Origin: Terana coerulea
Taxonomy: Eukaryota; Basidiomycota; Agaricomycetes; Polyporales; Phanerochaetaceae
Reading direction: 5' to 3'
Assembly (NCBI GenBank): GCA_024811115.1
Contig: JAKOGH010000721.1
Span: 496,001 to 560,000 of the forward strand
DNA length: 64,000 nucleotides
The position numbers and the translations under genes were made by a program. Of this stretch, positions 9,831-23,100 are shown one piece after another. Within the stretch, counting starts at the first letter, position 1. The number at the start of each line of letters is the position of its first letter. Under the pieces are notes generated by a model that was given only the letters and a program-made list of their open reading frames with translations, ran no database searches and was not told where the DNA came from.

Positions 9831-11417
9831 ATGCCGTCTGATCAGAGCACTTGGCTCATCTCCATCCCCCAGGATGGTGATTCAGAAGGCACCTTTCAGG
9901 ATCTACATTCAAAGCTCGCGTCGCAGTCCAAGTCCAGCCCGAACTTTGCACAACTGGCCATACCATCCTTCAAGGTCAAACCACTCTGCTTTGCATAATA
10001 TGCGAAGTGTCGAAGCTGACATGGTACTCAAAGACAGGGACTTTGGACTCCCTCGTCTCGCTCTCAGAAGACATCCCAAAGCAAGATGCAGTATTCACTT
10101 CAGTAGTAGCCAAGACCGTCGACACGCTGCGGAACCTGGTGAACAACGACTCTTCCAAGCTGGTGCAGCATGTTCTCGTGAACGAGAGACCTGTGGATGA
10201 GTACCTACTGCACTGGAGATGGAATGAGGGAAGATACGGGACGCAGCGTTCCTTGCGGGAAATGGTAGACGTTCTTGTTAAGGTGCGTGGTATACATCTT
10301 GATATTAAGATGATACTCATATAAAGCTTTTCTTAGGAAATGGCTTCAATAGACAACGTCATGAAGTCGAAGCTGCAAAACTACAACCTAGCAAAGGGGT
10401 CGCTCACACAAATGCAACGCAAGAAGACGTGAAGTGCTCCTTGCCTCATTGCGCACGACCCCATCCTGACATGCTTTGCTCAGTGGCAACCTCTCTGTCC
10501 GCTCGCTAGCGGACATCGTCTCGAAGCAGGACTTCATCACAGACTCAGAATATATGGAGACTGTTCTTGTAGCCGTGCCCAAGTAAGTCTGCCTGGATAA
10601 GGCAGCTCAGGATGAACGCTGAGTGCTGTTTGCCAGACTCCTCGTTAAGGACTGGAGCTTGAAGTATGAACGCTTAACTGCCTTCGTTGTCCCTCGGTCA
10701 TCAAAGTAGGTCATTTCTTTAGTGGGCATTTGGACGCGACCCTTACTAACTCTTCCGGTCCCAGGCAGATTGCAGCCGACGATGACTACATCTTGTTCGG
10801 TACCGTGATCTTCAAACGCGTGCACGACGAGTTCGTCCAGAAATGCCGAGAGAATAAGTTCATCGTGCGCGACTTCGTCTTCTCAGAAGATGCCATTGAG
10901 AAGCAGAAGGAGGAGCTTGCTGCGGCCGATACAACAGAGAAGGAACTTTGGGTATGGCCGTCACCTCTCCCCCTCGCGTTGGTTGTTTCCCTGACGAGCA
11001 ATCCTTACACGACCTTAGACTGAGCTTCTCCAAATCGCAAGGACGAACTTCTCAGAAGCCTTCCAGATCTATGTGCACCTGAAGGTTTTGCATCTCTTCG
11101 TCGAGAGCGTGCTCCGGTACGGTCTCCCAGCCAACTACGTCGGATACACCATCAAGGTTAGCCAGAGCTCCATTTATGCCTTAAAGCGATGCTTACAACT
11201 TGACACAATAACACAGCCCGAGCCGAAGACGACCAAGCGCACCCTCACGACATTGCAGAGCCAGTTCGCCTACCTCGGTCGGCGGAGCAATCCGTCTGTC
11301 GGGAAGAACAAGCCCGGGCAGTCCGGGACAGAGGAGGTTGCTGGCGAGTACCAGACTTTGCTGGAGCAAGAGTTCTTCGACTTTGTGCTTGTCGAAGTGC
11401 CCTGGATTTCTCTTTAG
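9831..11417 (+). CDS. VMA5: V-type ATPase subunit C
   Basis: At least seven exons. The first is 9831-9974 and the last ends at TAG 11415-11417. The product starts [14 protein letters not shown]. It contains [91 protein letters not shown] ADTTEKELW, and the strongly conserved [17 protein letters not shown]. It ends with [13 protein letters not shown]. Subunit C is a peripheral-stalk subunit of the V1 sector that is released on glucose withdrawal; the pump acidifies vacuole and endosomes. Length (about 390 residues) matches the family. The first intron has a weak donor (gtcaaa) but joining SFK to TGTLDS restores the family sequence. No frame errors. Confidence 0.95.
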
Positions 11418-11952
11418 GAAAGCCCGCGACGCGCATAACGAATACAACTTACTCGTACCATTGTAATGACTTAGCAAGTATACCACAGGACAATCCAAAC
11501 AGACAACGAGGTGGGACATGCGAGTGACGAGAAAAACTTTGACTTCGATTGGACCAGCCCGCAGAGGGGAAATAGTTTTTGCTCTAGGTAGCGAGATATG
11601 GTACAGGAGGTCTAAGGTAAGGTAGGATAGGTAGCTTGCGACAATCGAGAAGTAACAGTAGCAGGCGAGCAGGTTTGTGCAATGGTGATTGCGATGAGTG
11701 TGTTCGGTGAGAGATTGAACAACGTTGAGCTAGGCTAGGAGCGCAACAGAAAGACGAAGTGGGGAGGGAATGAAGGAGAGCGGTTAGTGGATACACCAGT
11801 ACACGGTCCCACAATAGGATTTACAACGAAACCGGGGCAAACTCGTTGCAATAGATAAACAAAGGGCAAGGAAAACCGGAAAGACGGTCCAGCACATTCT
11901 GTACGTGATACAATATTCAAGATTAGCGCACTGTGGAAGTGAAGCTGCCTGC

Positions 11953-14900
11953 TCAAAGGCCGAGGTTGGAGATGACGCGTGACACCTCCTCCACCGCCTC
12001 GTCATCCAGTGTGACGCCGGACCGCCCGATGCTGCCGTGCGCGGACGCGGCGGAGCGCGGCACGGCCGGGGACGCGTACACGCTGGGGAACGAGGGCGCC
12101 GTGGCCGACGTCGGGCTCGAGCCGCCCGTCTCCAGGAGCGAGGTCTCGGGGACTCGGGGCGCGAGAGCCGCGAGGCCTCATTTATGCGCGTCAGGGACAT
12201 CGTGAGGTCCAGGGACTGGGCACGATTGGTGAGCGAGCGCGGTTTCGAGTACTGGTCCTTGAGCTTCGCCTCCAGGAGGGAGTCCGAGCCGCGCTTGAGC
12301 GCGTCTTCGGCGCGCTGCGTTCGGTTCGCCAGGCCGGTGCCCTGTTCCGAGTGAGTGGTAAGTGAACGACTTCGAAGTAGATGCGGTTCGAATACTCACG
12401 ATAGGCGTCAGAGGCGACCAATAGTCCGTGGCTGGCCCTGGGACGTAATTGGGCTGGTCATATGTGGGCTGGTCGTAATCGTCCTCTTCCTCAACATGGT
12501 AAATATACGACGGGGACCCGTTGAAGAGGGCTTTCACGTCAGGCGATGAGCTCGCCAGTCGCAACCGTCGGTCGATCATGGACTCGGATGGCCGGCCAAG
12601 ATCAGCGGAATCTGGAACGGGAGAGCGTGAGCGGCATTACGGGAGTCAACGTAAAGAGAGCCTCGTACTTTGATGCCGCGTTCTCGCGGTCGACAGCACC
12701 TTGCTGTCGAAGTGTGGGAAGGCGTCGGCGAACGAGTCGCCTCGCTTGTGTGTCCTCGGGGTCATGGACGGGTAGACGTAGATGTTGTGGGACAACAAGA
12801 ACTGCTCCAGCACCTCCCGAGCGGTGACCAAGAAGTCACTATTGCTGCGCTGGCACCTGAACTTGAAGGAGCATTCCGTCGGGGCTTCTGGCGAGTGACT
12901 GGGGCTCGGCGTGTTGGGCTTGATGTTAGGGGAAATGACGACTTGGAAGTCGCGCTTGATCTTCTCAACGAAGGCGACGAACTCAGGATTATTGACAAGA
13001 CGGACGAGCTCGGGGTTAGGGGGCACAGCCATTTCAGCTTCGAAAGGAACGTGATCCTAATCGTGTACTTGAGCGACACAGATGCGGACACCGGTAAATT
13101 GGACTTACGAGAAGCATAGTAGCAGCAATCTGCACTTGACTCTCCGGGCCGAAGATGGTGACAATATCTGAGGCGAACTCCTTGTCTGGGAAACGAACCT
13201 TGGAGTTGGTCTTTGCTTCAATGTCGTGAATGAAAATGCTCTTTTCTCCAAGGAGTGTGCGGTGATATTTGCGCGGAATTGACACGGTCTCATTAATGTA
13301 GTCCTTATCCTGATGAATTGAGAATGTAAGCACTGCAATTAGGAGTACCACAAAGTGTGCACATACTTTCGGATTAACCAACTCCATGACGGACTGTTTT
13401 AAATTATCGAGGTTCATGGCGTTCTTCGCGGGAGTCCTCGCGATCACGTTGTCTTCGTTGTCGTTGTAGCCGCCCATAGCCGCGAACTCCTCCGCGTTGG
13501 AAAACTTCACGTACACGCCATACTTCTTCATGATACGCTGAATGCTGCGACCACCGACGCCGATGATGCGCTTGTGGTATGATTCTGGCACGTGGAAGGA
13601 AATCTCGGCAGGGAGCTCCTCCTGAAGGAGCGTAAGACCCTGTAAGACGGACGCGTCGTTGCCCGCAATGTCGATGAGGAAGTTGTGCTCGTTGAATGTC
13701 TCAAACTTGATCTTGACGTTGGTCGTCTGCATGATCTTGTTGATCTTGCCATTCTTCTTGCCACTGATGAACTCCCTGTGTTCGTTGGCGAGCTCGATCT
13801 GGAAGCGGATCTCGTGATGGAAAGTCTGCCAGTGAGGATGAGCATCTAGATGAGCGACAGCGTATCTGAATAACAAACCTTGACGATATCGAGTTCGAGG
13901 AGCATCGAAACAGCAGAACGGACTTCGTGCTCCAGCCCGTGCATCTCGAAACTCATTCCCTTGAAGACAACTTCTGCACCGCTTGTGTAGGAGACCTGCT
14001 TGAGGATGGTGGACACCTGAGTGTGGTTCAAAGACGTCGACGGTAGTAAGACGTTGAATTGAGCCGGGAGCAGCCATAACGACGCGACGTAGAATTGGCA
14101 AGCCTAATTAATAAGGATGAGTCTAATACTCTAAATCTCGATCACAAGCGCGCCAAAGCGCACCAATTGCATGATAGCACGAATAGTCCGGTGAATGTTG
14201 ACACGGTGGTCTCCGAGAATGGTAATCATGCTTGTCGAACTGCCGATGGGAGGGAACTGGATGAAGGTCGCGTTGTCATGCATCAGCGCCTTGAGGTCCT
14301 CCGCGCGTTCGGTGACCATCCAGTCGAGCTTGCGAGGGAGAATTGCGGTATCCCTAGAGATGACTTGCTTGCTCTGAATGAGAATCGCTAAGAACACACA
14401 ATCCCCAAAATAGTGTAACAAAAATACCTTGTTCATTGAGAACTGGAACAGCATATCGCGAGCTCTCTGCACGCCGAAGAATTCGCCCGTAATCCAAATG
14501 ACGTTCGGATTTAGCTTGCTAGAGGGTCCGACCGGGTTCCCATTGGTTGGCTGACCGAACTCAGGACCGACAAGCCCCTGAAGCGGGAGAAGGCATGTAG
14601 ATATTTGTCGCGGTTTCTTCCATGATCGATTGAAGGACGTTGCGCTTCCTCCCTGCCACAAGGGCATGGAGCTTTTGGTCGAACTCGCACGAGTCCGCAT
14701 GCAGGCCGCTCTGAAGCAACGTCAGGACCTCCTCACCGTGCGAGTTAAAACTAAGACATACCAGCTCATCCAGCATCACCATGAGCCGCAGGCGAGCGAG
14801 CTCGACTGAGTCGCCATGTCCGGTGACGACCAGCTCGCACACGCGCTCCGTCTCGAGACCCGACCATCCAGCGGTTGTGCTGACGCCGTCGGGGAGCGAG

Positions 14901-15473
14901 CGAGTTGACAAGGCGACCGTGCTATTGACGACGGCAATGTGGGCGTACGTCTGAGACGCAATGTCGTCGAGCCGCCGGCGGACCTCGGGCTTCAGGCTGG
15001 GCTTCGACGACGGCGAATCCAGAATGTCTGAGCGCACGACTTTAATGACGGCACGGTTCTTGTGAGGCAGCGCGCGCAGAAATAGGAGTCAGCGCACCGA
15101 AACCGAAAGCGGACGGCGTGGGACTCACTTGTACAGGGCACTCCTTCATGATCATGCCGCGAGCCAGCATGACTTGCTGGTAGACACCGGAAATTTGAAA
15201 GTTCCAGGCCCTGCCTTGGTCTGCAGACGCGAAGGTGACTTGGACGTTATAGATGGCCATGGCCATCATCGCGACCTTCTGCACGGCGTCGTAGTCGGAG
15301 GGAGACGCAGTTCCCTGCGGATCTTGCAGCGTACTGTTAACATGCTGCTGGTGCAGCTGCGAATAAGAATCGGACTGTGGCCGGAGGTCGGTAGAGAAGT
15401 CGAGTGAAGAAGCGGGCGAATGAGTGAGGCGTGAGCGACGAGGGTAAGTAAAAGATGTTGTGTAGATTTCCAT
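11953..15473 (-). CDS. Multi-KH-domain RNA-binding protein (Bicaudal-C/Khd4-like)
   Basis: Nine exons: 15129-15473, 14428-15058, 14164-14373, 13879-14103, 13367-13825, 13109-13309, 12669-13056, 12400-12611 and 11953-12341. The protein is about 900 residues. It carries several KH folds; the clearest are FHVPESYHKRIIGVGGRSIQ (GxxG loop GVGG) and SIPRKYHRTLLGEKSIFIHD (GEKS). Degenerate ones lie around KKNGKINKIMQTTNVKIKF and the N-terminal exons. Low-complexity Ser/Pro-rich C-terminus ends in LDDEAVEEVSRVISNLGL. Fungal relatives such as Ustilago Khd4 bind mRNA 3' UTRs to control stability and morphology. Two frame breaks fall in homopolymers: an extra G at 14585-14587 and a missing G at 12148-12151 (plus strand). 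The start is the first ATG of the open exon; a further upstream exon is possible. Confidence 0.82.
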
Positions 15474-16465
15474 TGTCCGTCGGCGGTGGTGGTAGATGGC
15501 AGCGAAATGTACAAGTGCTTCAAGTTCGTTGGGTGCGGGATGGTAGGGAAACCGTGAGTGAGGGTATGGGGGTAAGATGAGGGTATGGACAAAGTGGTAT
15601 CTTGTGGTTCCCGCGCAGCCTCAGAGAAAGCTACAAAATTGAGGCTGGTGAAAAGAAACAAGGAGAGGGGTGCGGGGCCCAGGAATACTTTATAGGAGGT
15701 CGACGTGCGAGCTGAGCCCGACGGGCACGAAGTCTTCACGAGCGCTTAACTACCTCTTTCGGCCAATCCTCCCGCTCACCACCGTGTGTCCTCATAACCG
15801 ACGTAATTCCCGGGCTACCTCCTGAGCACACAGCGTATGTTTCACTGCGACCGCCAGGGTACAATCAAGGCATCTCGAGCCCTCGACAGCGTTATATAAC
15901 ATACAGCCCAGCAGCTGCAGAGTCAATCTCAAGCTCAAGAGTCAATCTCTGTTCGGCCTCAGCTCTGTTGCAAAACACTCCACCATGACGGTGACAAACG
16001 GCCTGTGCTCAACATTCCGCCATCTCGGCGAGCAGCGATATGTGTCCCGGCCCAGGCCTGAGCTGCGGATTCATTTGCACATCACCCAAGCCGACTCAGT
16101 TCACCCCTTTGCACCCTGATCGGTCGGCGGAATTAACACATGTCTTACTGTCAACGGCCTTACAGGGCTAAATGTATGGGAGACATGTATTTCCCAATGT
16201 TTTAGGCAGCTCAAACAACTTCATATCAGCTGACCATAAGCACCAGACAATACCAATCGTGTTTGTTACATGAGCCCCTGTCTTGGTTGGAAGGACCTCT
16301 CGCGGATTCCAAAACGCCGTCATTCTGTCGGCGGAAAACGATACTGTAACTCAGCAGTGTGGTATTGGTTGTATACTATGACGGAAGTATAGCGCTGGCC
16401 TTTCTCCGGAATACATCCCATGGAGCCCTAATGAGTCGCGCTTTGACAGCGCATATGCACGCGTG
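15474..16465. other. Intergenic region with TATA-like box and short direct repeat
   Basis: This 1-kb gap lies between two minus-strand genes. It contains TTATATAA near 15893-15900. Two copies of AGAGTCAATCTC follow at 15919-15930 and 15938-15949. A short ATG frame at about 15985 encodes only some 45 residues and is not convincing. No other gene seen. Confidence 0.4.
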
Positions 16466-18196
16466 TCATATATACTCAAACCCTTCCACGGGTTGCCAGT
16501 CGTCCTCCACGCTTTGGTAGTCAAATAGTTTCGAGAAGCAGGGGTGCCCGGGCGTCGAAAAGTGCTGGTACGGATTGCTGCCGGACAGTTTGTCTCCACA
16601 ACGGTAGCAGAAGTGTTGACCGCACTTTGCACAGGTCATCTATCGGACAAAAGCTGGTTAATGACGACCTCACACCACTGGGTTAACTGGGCTTACATGG
16701 TTGCATCCCACCGACTTCTCCACTTTTATACGGCAGCTCGGACACCCCATCGTCGACTGATCCAGCCACTTCTTGTTCGCCTGGTCTTCCTCGTATTTCA
16801 TGACAAGCCTCTTCACGTTCGCCTTCCCGTACCGACGTTCGATTACCCCCCTCTCTGGGTCGTCCGGCGGCAGAGACATGTACTCCATGACAAATGACTC
16901 TGTCGAACTAAGCGGGCAATCGCTTATGGGACCGTGCCTGTCCCGTGATTGTTCAGTCTCCGGTCGGCGGTGGACGTGGATGCACTTACCAAGTACGCCT
17001 GCAGTACGCGCAAAATGAATATCCGCACTCTGGACACGTCCGCAATCGCTCCCAACCAGAGCTCTCGTCGACGTTCTGCGGCTTTGGAACCGGTGTCTGA
17101 CAAAATGACATAGGACAATGTATCATTGCAGGGTCTATGACGTCGCGAAAGTAGGTGAGCAATGCGTCCGGCTTGCTGCAGGGATTGACTTGACTCACCT
17201 CGGTCCGTCAACCTCTTTTGCCGCAGCCATTTCCATCGCAGCACTTCGTCTTCAGTCACGACTCTCCTTACTTCCTCTTCCGTGGCCTCACGGCCTTCCT
17301 TGATGCAGGCCGCGTCGGGGCAGCCGACGCGACCCACATCACCTTCGCTAATGCACAACTTCCAAAAGTCCTCCAGACACGGCCTGCAAAAGACGTGCGA
17401 GCAAGATAGTGAGACACACCGGGCGCCCTTGATAGACGTCAGACAAATTTCGCAATTGTACGACGTCTGCGAGAAGCGGTCTTGCTGCGTCGATGTTTCG
17501 TGCCCCGCAAGTAGCGGTAGTATCAAGGGCAGTGCAGGGTGTGGAATCCTGTATTCCTAAATTTTAGTCTTAGCGTGACCTGAAGCAAAGTTATTTTGCG
17601 TACTTGATCACATTTCTGCCACCAGTTGAATCCTTCAGCTGTAAAGCGTCTAGAAAATCTCCGCTTCTTATTGACTCTACCCACGTGTAAAGCACACCCT
17701 CTCCTTCCTGCCACATATCTAAGAGGTGGAGCCGAAGGGGCGTTGTGTAAGGTCCGAGCCACGCATGGGTAGCATGTATTGAGACAATGCTGGGAGGTGC
17801 ATATAGTGGGTAGTTTGAAGGAAGGATAATCTCCAGTAAAAGCGGGGGAAGATTGCTCAGTTGTAGGGTGAACTCTTCTTCGTCATCCGAGCCACTCGAG
17901 GAGGCGTACGTCCTCACCCGTGCGGCTTGTTTGGAGCTTTCAGCGGAGCTGCTGTTGTCTTCGAGAGGCGTGACGAACCTCGGTTCCGAGAGCTCAACGG
18001 CGATCTCTAGTTTCGTTGCTCCACTGGAAGAGTCTCCGGAGAAATAGTCTGGATAGATCGACTTTGGGCAGAGAACAAGGAAATGAGAACCTATGGGCCT
18101 TGATTAAGACTGGCTGGTGCTCACCTGAAGCACCTCCCACTCTTCCTGCTGCGATGCGGAGCACGCCTCGAAATCTTGTGTAGTCAAAACGGTCAT
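16466..18196 (-). CDS. RWD-RBR E3 ubiquitin ligase (RNF14/Itt1-like)
   Basis: Six exons: 18125-18196, 17604-18061, 17199-17548, 16990-17134, 16697-16937 and 16466-16639. Residues 1-180 form an RWD domain (MTVLTTQDFEACSASQQEEW at the start, with NYPLYAPPSI as the typical YP..P turn). A RING-between-RING module follows: RING1 CEICLTSIKGARCVSLSCSH, then the IBR (CPMSFCQTPVP...CPECGYSFCAYCRR), then RING2 CPSCRIKVEKSVGCNHMTC. RING2 carries the catalytic cysteine by family analogy. The C-terminus ends in FEYI. Human RNF14 acts on stalled ribosomes and crosslinked proteins; yeast Itt1 affects translation termination. The third intron boundary is taken at ACAG|G so that VIK joins IPHPALPL. Frame intact throughout. 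Confidence 0.92.
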
Positions 18197-19027
18197 GTCG
18201 ATTGTCTAGTGTCGTAGCGAGAGCAATAGAGAACCTGGCGGGCGGTATGTGGTCAAACCTTGGTGAAATGAGTGTCACACAGCACGAAAGGACCCGTCGG
18301 TTCCGCAGATGCCGCTTACTCATGCTGCCCGGAATCTGTAGGCCGGACATTGTCAAGCCGCTGAAGCAGAAGTTGATCACTGAACGCGGTTGCGGCTGAT
18401 CCACACCGTGACTGCAGCGAGGTTCACCGACGAGTTGACGAGATGGTCAAGTACGAGGAGGGCCTCCGAGACACTGAGATGATGACGCCTGCAGAAGCCG
18501 GCGGGTGGTCCATGCAATCACACAAGCACAAACAGGCACTTTCCGTAAATTGGGCAACGTAGCAACAACCTAGCTGCTGGCACTGCCCAGGCCTGCTTCC
18601 GGGCCATCGTGCCGACAAGAGTATTGCTAGCGCAAGGTTTGTACCCTCCTTACGCAAATAATGACGCTTCGCATGGGTATCTCGGGGACGCGGGGGAACA
18701 AGGGATGAAGCGGGATGATCAACTGATAAACAAATAAACTCTATACAAGTCATGGCAGTCTGAAGGCATACGAAATAGTCTATGCTTGTGGTACTGTGGT
18801 ACATTGATGTCGTATGGATGACTGTAGTACAATATGAGATGCGCGGGAGATATTAAGCAACAGGATGTATGCAATAAAAACCCCTGAACCCTAAAACCCA
18901 AGAAAGAAGAGATGCGGGATACAACCAGTGCGATATACTGATACAGTAAATAGAGCAGGCGGAGGCAAAGCGTTGGGATGGATAGGTGGCGATAGCGCTG
19001 AACTGAAATGTGTTGAACGGATGAGCG
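18197..19027. other. Intergenic region, no gene recognised
   Basis: About 830 bp between two minus-strand genes: the RBR ligase promoter side and the 3' side of the next gene. Open frames here lack family similarity and codon bias. No RNA gene or repeat seen. Confidence 0.4.
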
Positions 19028-19749
19028 TCACCCTAAACGGGGGCATTTTTCCACTTTTGCAAGGGTCCCCCGAGGTAGGAGTAATGAGTCTTCCAAACTT
19101 CGGACGATGATTATCGCCCAATCCTGCAGAACACGGCGATTCAGCGACGGTTGGCCACGGGACGGACCTGCAAGCGCACGCACCTGACAGTTGGACTCGC
19201 CCAGGCCGCGTTTTCGGTTGTGCGAGTTGACGAGCTCGACGGCGGACTCCCCGTACATCTCGAGCGCGCCGAGCACGCTATCGTTGATCTCTCCCAACAG
19301 TAGCTTGCCGTCGAAGAGCTGGTGCCCGTGTGTGCCCGTGAGATGCACTCGTCGAATGACAGTGGGGAGGTATTGACCCATGCCGTTGCCGTCTCCCATG
19401 ATCTAGTGAGTAGCGAGAGGCGTGAGCGGGACGCGCTTGACAGTCTTGGCACGGGGAACTCACTTCGTAGAATGTCGCATACGCCCGTTCGTGTAATTCG
19501 TAGGTGACTGCGAGCGACCAGTGCTTGGGGGACACTCTAGAGTTGGCTTGGTACCAGACAAGCCAGAGGTATGCAGCCATCGCCTGCTGAAACGACTGGA
19601 CGGTGAAGCCGTGTGGAAAGAGGTATGCGTAAGGGACCTACGGGTGTGAGCGGCTTAGGCGGGCGCGATGGCCAGGATGCAGGGTGGTAAAAGTCGTGAT
19701 GGTCGTGGGTTGTGAATAGCCCAGGGTCGTGGCCGAGTGCTGGACTCAT
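19028..19749 (-). CDS. Conserved orphan protein (unknown function)
   Basis: Exons: 19464-19749, 19184-19402 and 19028-19123, with introns gtgagt...ctag and gtgcgt...tgcag. The ATG at 19749 opens a His/Pro-rich N-terminus (MSPALGHDPGLFTTHDHHDF). Next comes an aromatic, helical core (FTVQSFQQAMAAYLWLVWYQ, SPKHWSLAVTYELHERAYAT). The tail has a conserved-looking feel: ESNCQ joined to DWAIIIVRSLEDSLLLPRGT. One extra C in the cc pair at 19637-19638 breaks the first exon; removing it gives TPVVPYAYLFPHGFTVQ. I think this family is common in mushroom-forming fungi but know no function. A soluble protein of about 200 residues, without signal peptide or membrane segments. Confidence 0.65.
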
Positions 19750-20118
19750 GCAAGAGTATGGTCAACACACGAGTGCACAGGACATCTAAAGACGGCAGAT
19801 CGTCGACGAGCGTTGGACGAGCAGGTCTCCCGAGAAAGGTGGCGGCGACTTTGCTGGACCAGGAACAAGACCCACGCTCATCCCAAGTCCCCCGATGTCA
19901 TAGGTCCTCAGAACGGCCAGCCCGTGCGGCGGCGAAGCGTCCTAGACCAAGCCTAGCCCACGTGGCCCGTGCCTGTCTACACCCCGAAAAGGAAGCGCGA
20001 TCATTTTCGCCTTCCGCTGGTTCGTCCGCGCAAGTGTGAGTGCCAGAGTAACAGATCGACTTTACACATTTCTTAAGTTTAAAATCGTGCTTTGACAAAC
20101 TCTTCGTCTAGCTGCGAT

Positions 20119-23100
20119 ATGGCCCTCACTGCTCAGGAATTTATCCGGGCTTTGCGGGCCCCTTCCGACCCCCACAGCCTGGCGGTCCCACCAAAATCCT
20201 CATTGCCCGAGAGGTTTGGAACAATACCCAGCTCTACGTGCCCAACAAGAGCGAAGCCATTGTGGACTGGCTTCTTGCGCGCTTTCTCAAAGACAAGGAC
20301 AGAGACCCGTATGTTTGTTTAAGCGTCGTCAAAATTCACAACATTAATCTCTGGATGTCAGGGACACAAACCCCCTCCTCAATCACGAGTACTGGAACCT
20401 CTTGCGTGATATTACAACCGGACATGACGCACACAAATCACGTCCATTGAAGATGTGGCTCGTTCCTATCCTGCAGCGCATCCCGCTGGCACCAATATTC
20501 ATCGCCGTAGCCGCCTCGTGGGAATTGTCTACCTCCCACTTCGCAGTGTCCGTGCAATGCTTGTCGACATTATGGCCCATGGCCGTGGCCAAGTTCTCTA
20601 CCGAGATGTTGCTCGAGTGTTATGCAGCCATCCTTCGCTTCCTCAACGACTGTGGAAACCGGCCGGCCGCATTGGATCCTGTTCCCGATTCCAGGCCAGA
20701 TCACTTCGTGCAGCAAGTGGCGGCTTCATACCGCTATTCAATCCTTAATTCTTCCAACAAGAAAAAGGTACGTCTGATAACTAGCAGCTGAACATGTTCT
20801 GACATTACTTCAGATATCGACTATGTTTCTATCACAGTATTTGCCACTGTGGATGGCATGCATCAGGCCCGACTCACCGGTTGCTGCGCCATATCCCGAA
20901 ATATACGAGGCCGGTATCGAGACCATCTTCAATGTGGACACACTGCGGCAAGCGCAGGATCGGGATGACCTTCTTTACTTCGACTCCCTGGCAAAAACCA
21001 TAACCTCCGACGCCTCTGTCGCCTGCCGCTGCCTGCCACTTTTGTTCAAGTCTTTCATCCAAGCGACCAGAAAAAACAGATCGGCGCTGTTTGGGCAGAG
21101 CTCGCACCAGGCGCCAGGCACCACTGTAGAGCAAGCCCGTGTAATCGCCATCCGGTTTTTTGCTGCGTGCGAACCCCTTGTCCAGCTTGCGAAAGACGAC
21201 GACCTCCGGTGGCAAGCTAGAGTCGATTTGTTGCAGATAGTGGATTCTGAGGGTCTATACAATCCAAAGGACACAGAGGCGGCCGAGGCTTTCCGACAGC
21301 TAGGCGAAGATGCCGTCTTGACACTAACCACAGCTGTACAAGGTACGTTGTACTTCTTCTGCGTACACAGTGCTTCCTAACTCAATATTAGCTGGTCAAC
21401 AAGAGACAGTGGACCACACACTATCTGTGCTCTCTATTTTTACCCACATAGACTACGACCTCCAAGCGCATTCCATCCACCGCGTGCTGCCTCTGCTTCT
21501 GACAGTAAATCCGGATCAAAAGGATACTCGTGGCAGCCACTAATTCTCTGCGATTTAGGTTCGGTCATCCCCATTATCGGCATACACCTATCTACAACAT
21601 TTGTTGGACCACCACACGAAAACACGCACTCTCGACGAGCTCATCGAAGCGCTTCTGCAGGCCTGTGCACGCCACGGCAATCTGGACGGAACGAATACCC
21701 CGCTGCCAGTCCTCACAAGTCCTATATTCCAGCGCAGATTCCTAGACCCATTCTCGCGGTCTATCCAAGCCTTCCTCACGCCAGGCCAAGTCAGCAGCAC
21801 GGTCGATACCGTGCTGCGCTATCTTCGCGAGGACATAGACCGATTGGACGCCACAGGTGGCAAAATCGGTGAAGATACGAAGCCCCGCAAGAAGCGAAAG
21901 ATCGACCAGGAAGCTGCCTCGGACTCGACCTCTGATGACCTTCGCCACTCGGCGCTGTCGTTGTCACTCAAGTCTCGTATCGCCGCCGCCGTGCTTTCGG
22001 TGCTGCCTACGCGGTTCTTGCAGGAGGACGCGCGAGCCGATGTCATCCAGACGGTGCAAGGCTTCTACTCGTCCTTGCGGTCGACGGTCAAGGACTCGGT
22101 GAAACGGGGTCGAAAGGACGGCGACGGGGACAGCCGGCACTGGCAGTCGATTGCGGCATCGATGCTTCGGCTGAGGTATAGCATGAGATCGGCGGCGCCC
22201 TTGCAGCTCTCGACCGAAGGCGACGAGAAGCTGGCCGCGAAACTGCTAGCTGCCATTGGCTCCACCTCAATCGTTCCTGGGCTACGGGTAGAGATCGTAC
22301 GCATATCTCGATTGTATTGTGGACGTCGATCTCACAAGATCGATTCCCTCAGCTGCGTATGCTCCTTAGCGATGTTGACCTAGGCTATTGTGAGCCTGAG
22401 CCTGTGTTTGACGAGGTTCTGAACGTGTTGGAAGAAAGCCGGAAATACTCGACATTATCTTGGCTTGGACGAGTACACGATATCCAGGATCATTCGCAAG
22501 CCATCGTTCCGGTTTCCTACTTGCTCTTTACCAGATGGCTATCGCTATTCGAGTACGTATCTACACCGTTAAATGTCTATGTCTGGCTGACGTATTCTGC
22601 AGCTCAGTGGCTTCTTCTGAGCAGCTGAAGCGTCTTGTCAAGCTGCTCATTGATCCTCAATTCACGGCACATGAGACCGTGTCCGCCGAAAATGCGGAGC
22701 AACTGACGATGCAGAGTATTCTACGGCAGACATTGCACAATGCCGAGACTTGGGAGCTGCCTCGGTTCAGAGGTAAGTCAAACACACTGAACGGGAGCAC
22801 AACGCATACTCACAAGCGGGTAGACACACTTCTAGACCAAATCAACGAAGCTACTAAGCCATTAGACTCTGTGGATGTAAGGCAGCTACTGGAGTCAATC
22901 TTGGGTCAAAACGGGCTCCCGCCGCGTCAAGACGTCCCGCCAGCAGTAATCGGGACGTACAACCTGATACTGCATATCCCGATTGAATACCTGTCACGCA
23001 ACGTCAGAAGCGACTTGCTTAGACGAGCTCTGGTTGCCGATGTTCTACTGGCGGACGGTGCGGCACAGAACGACCGGCAAATATCGTTCGTTTTCCGTGA

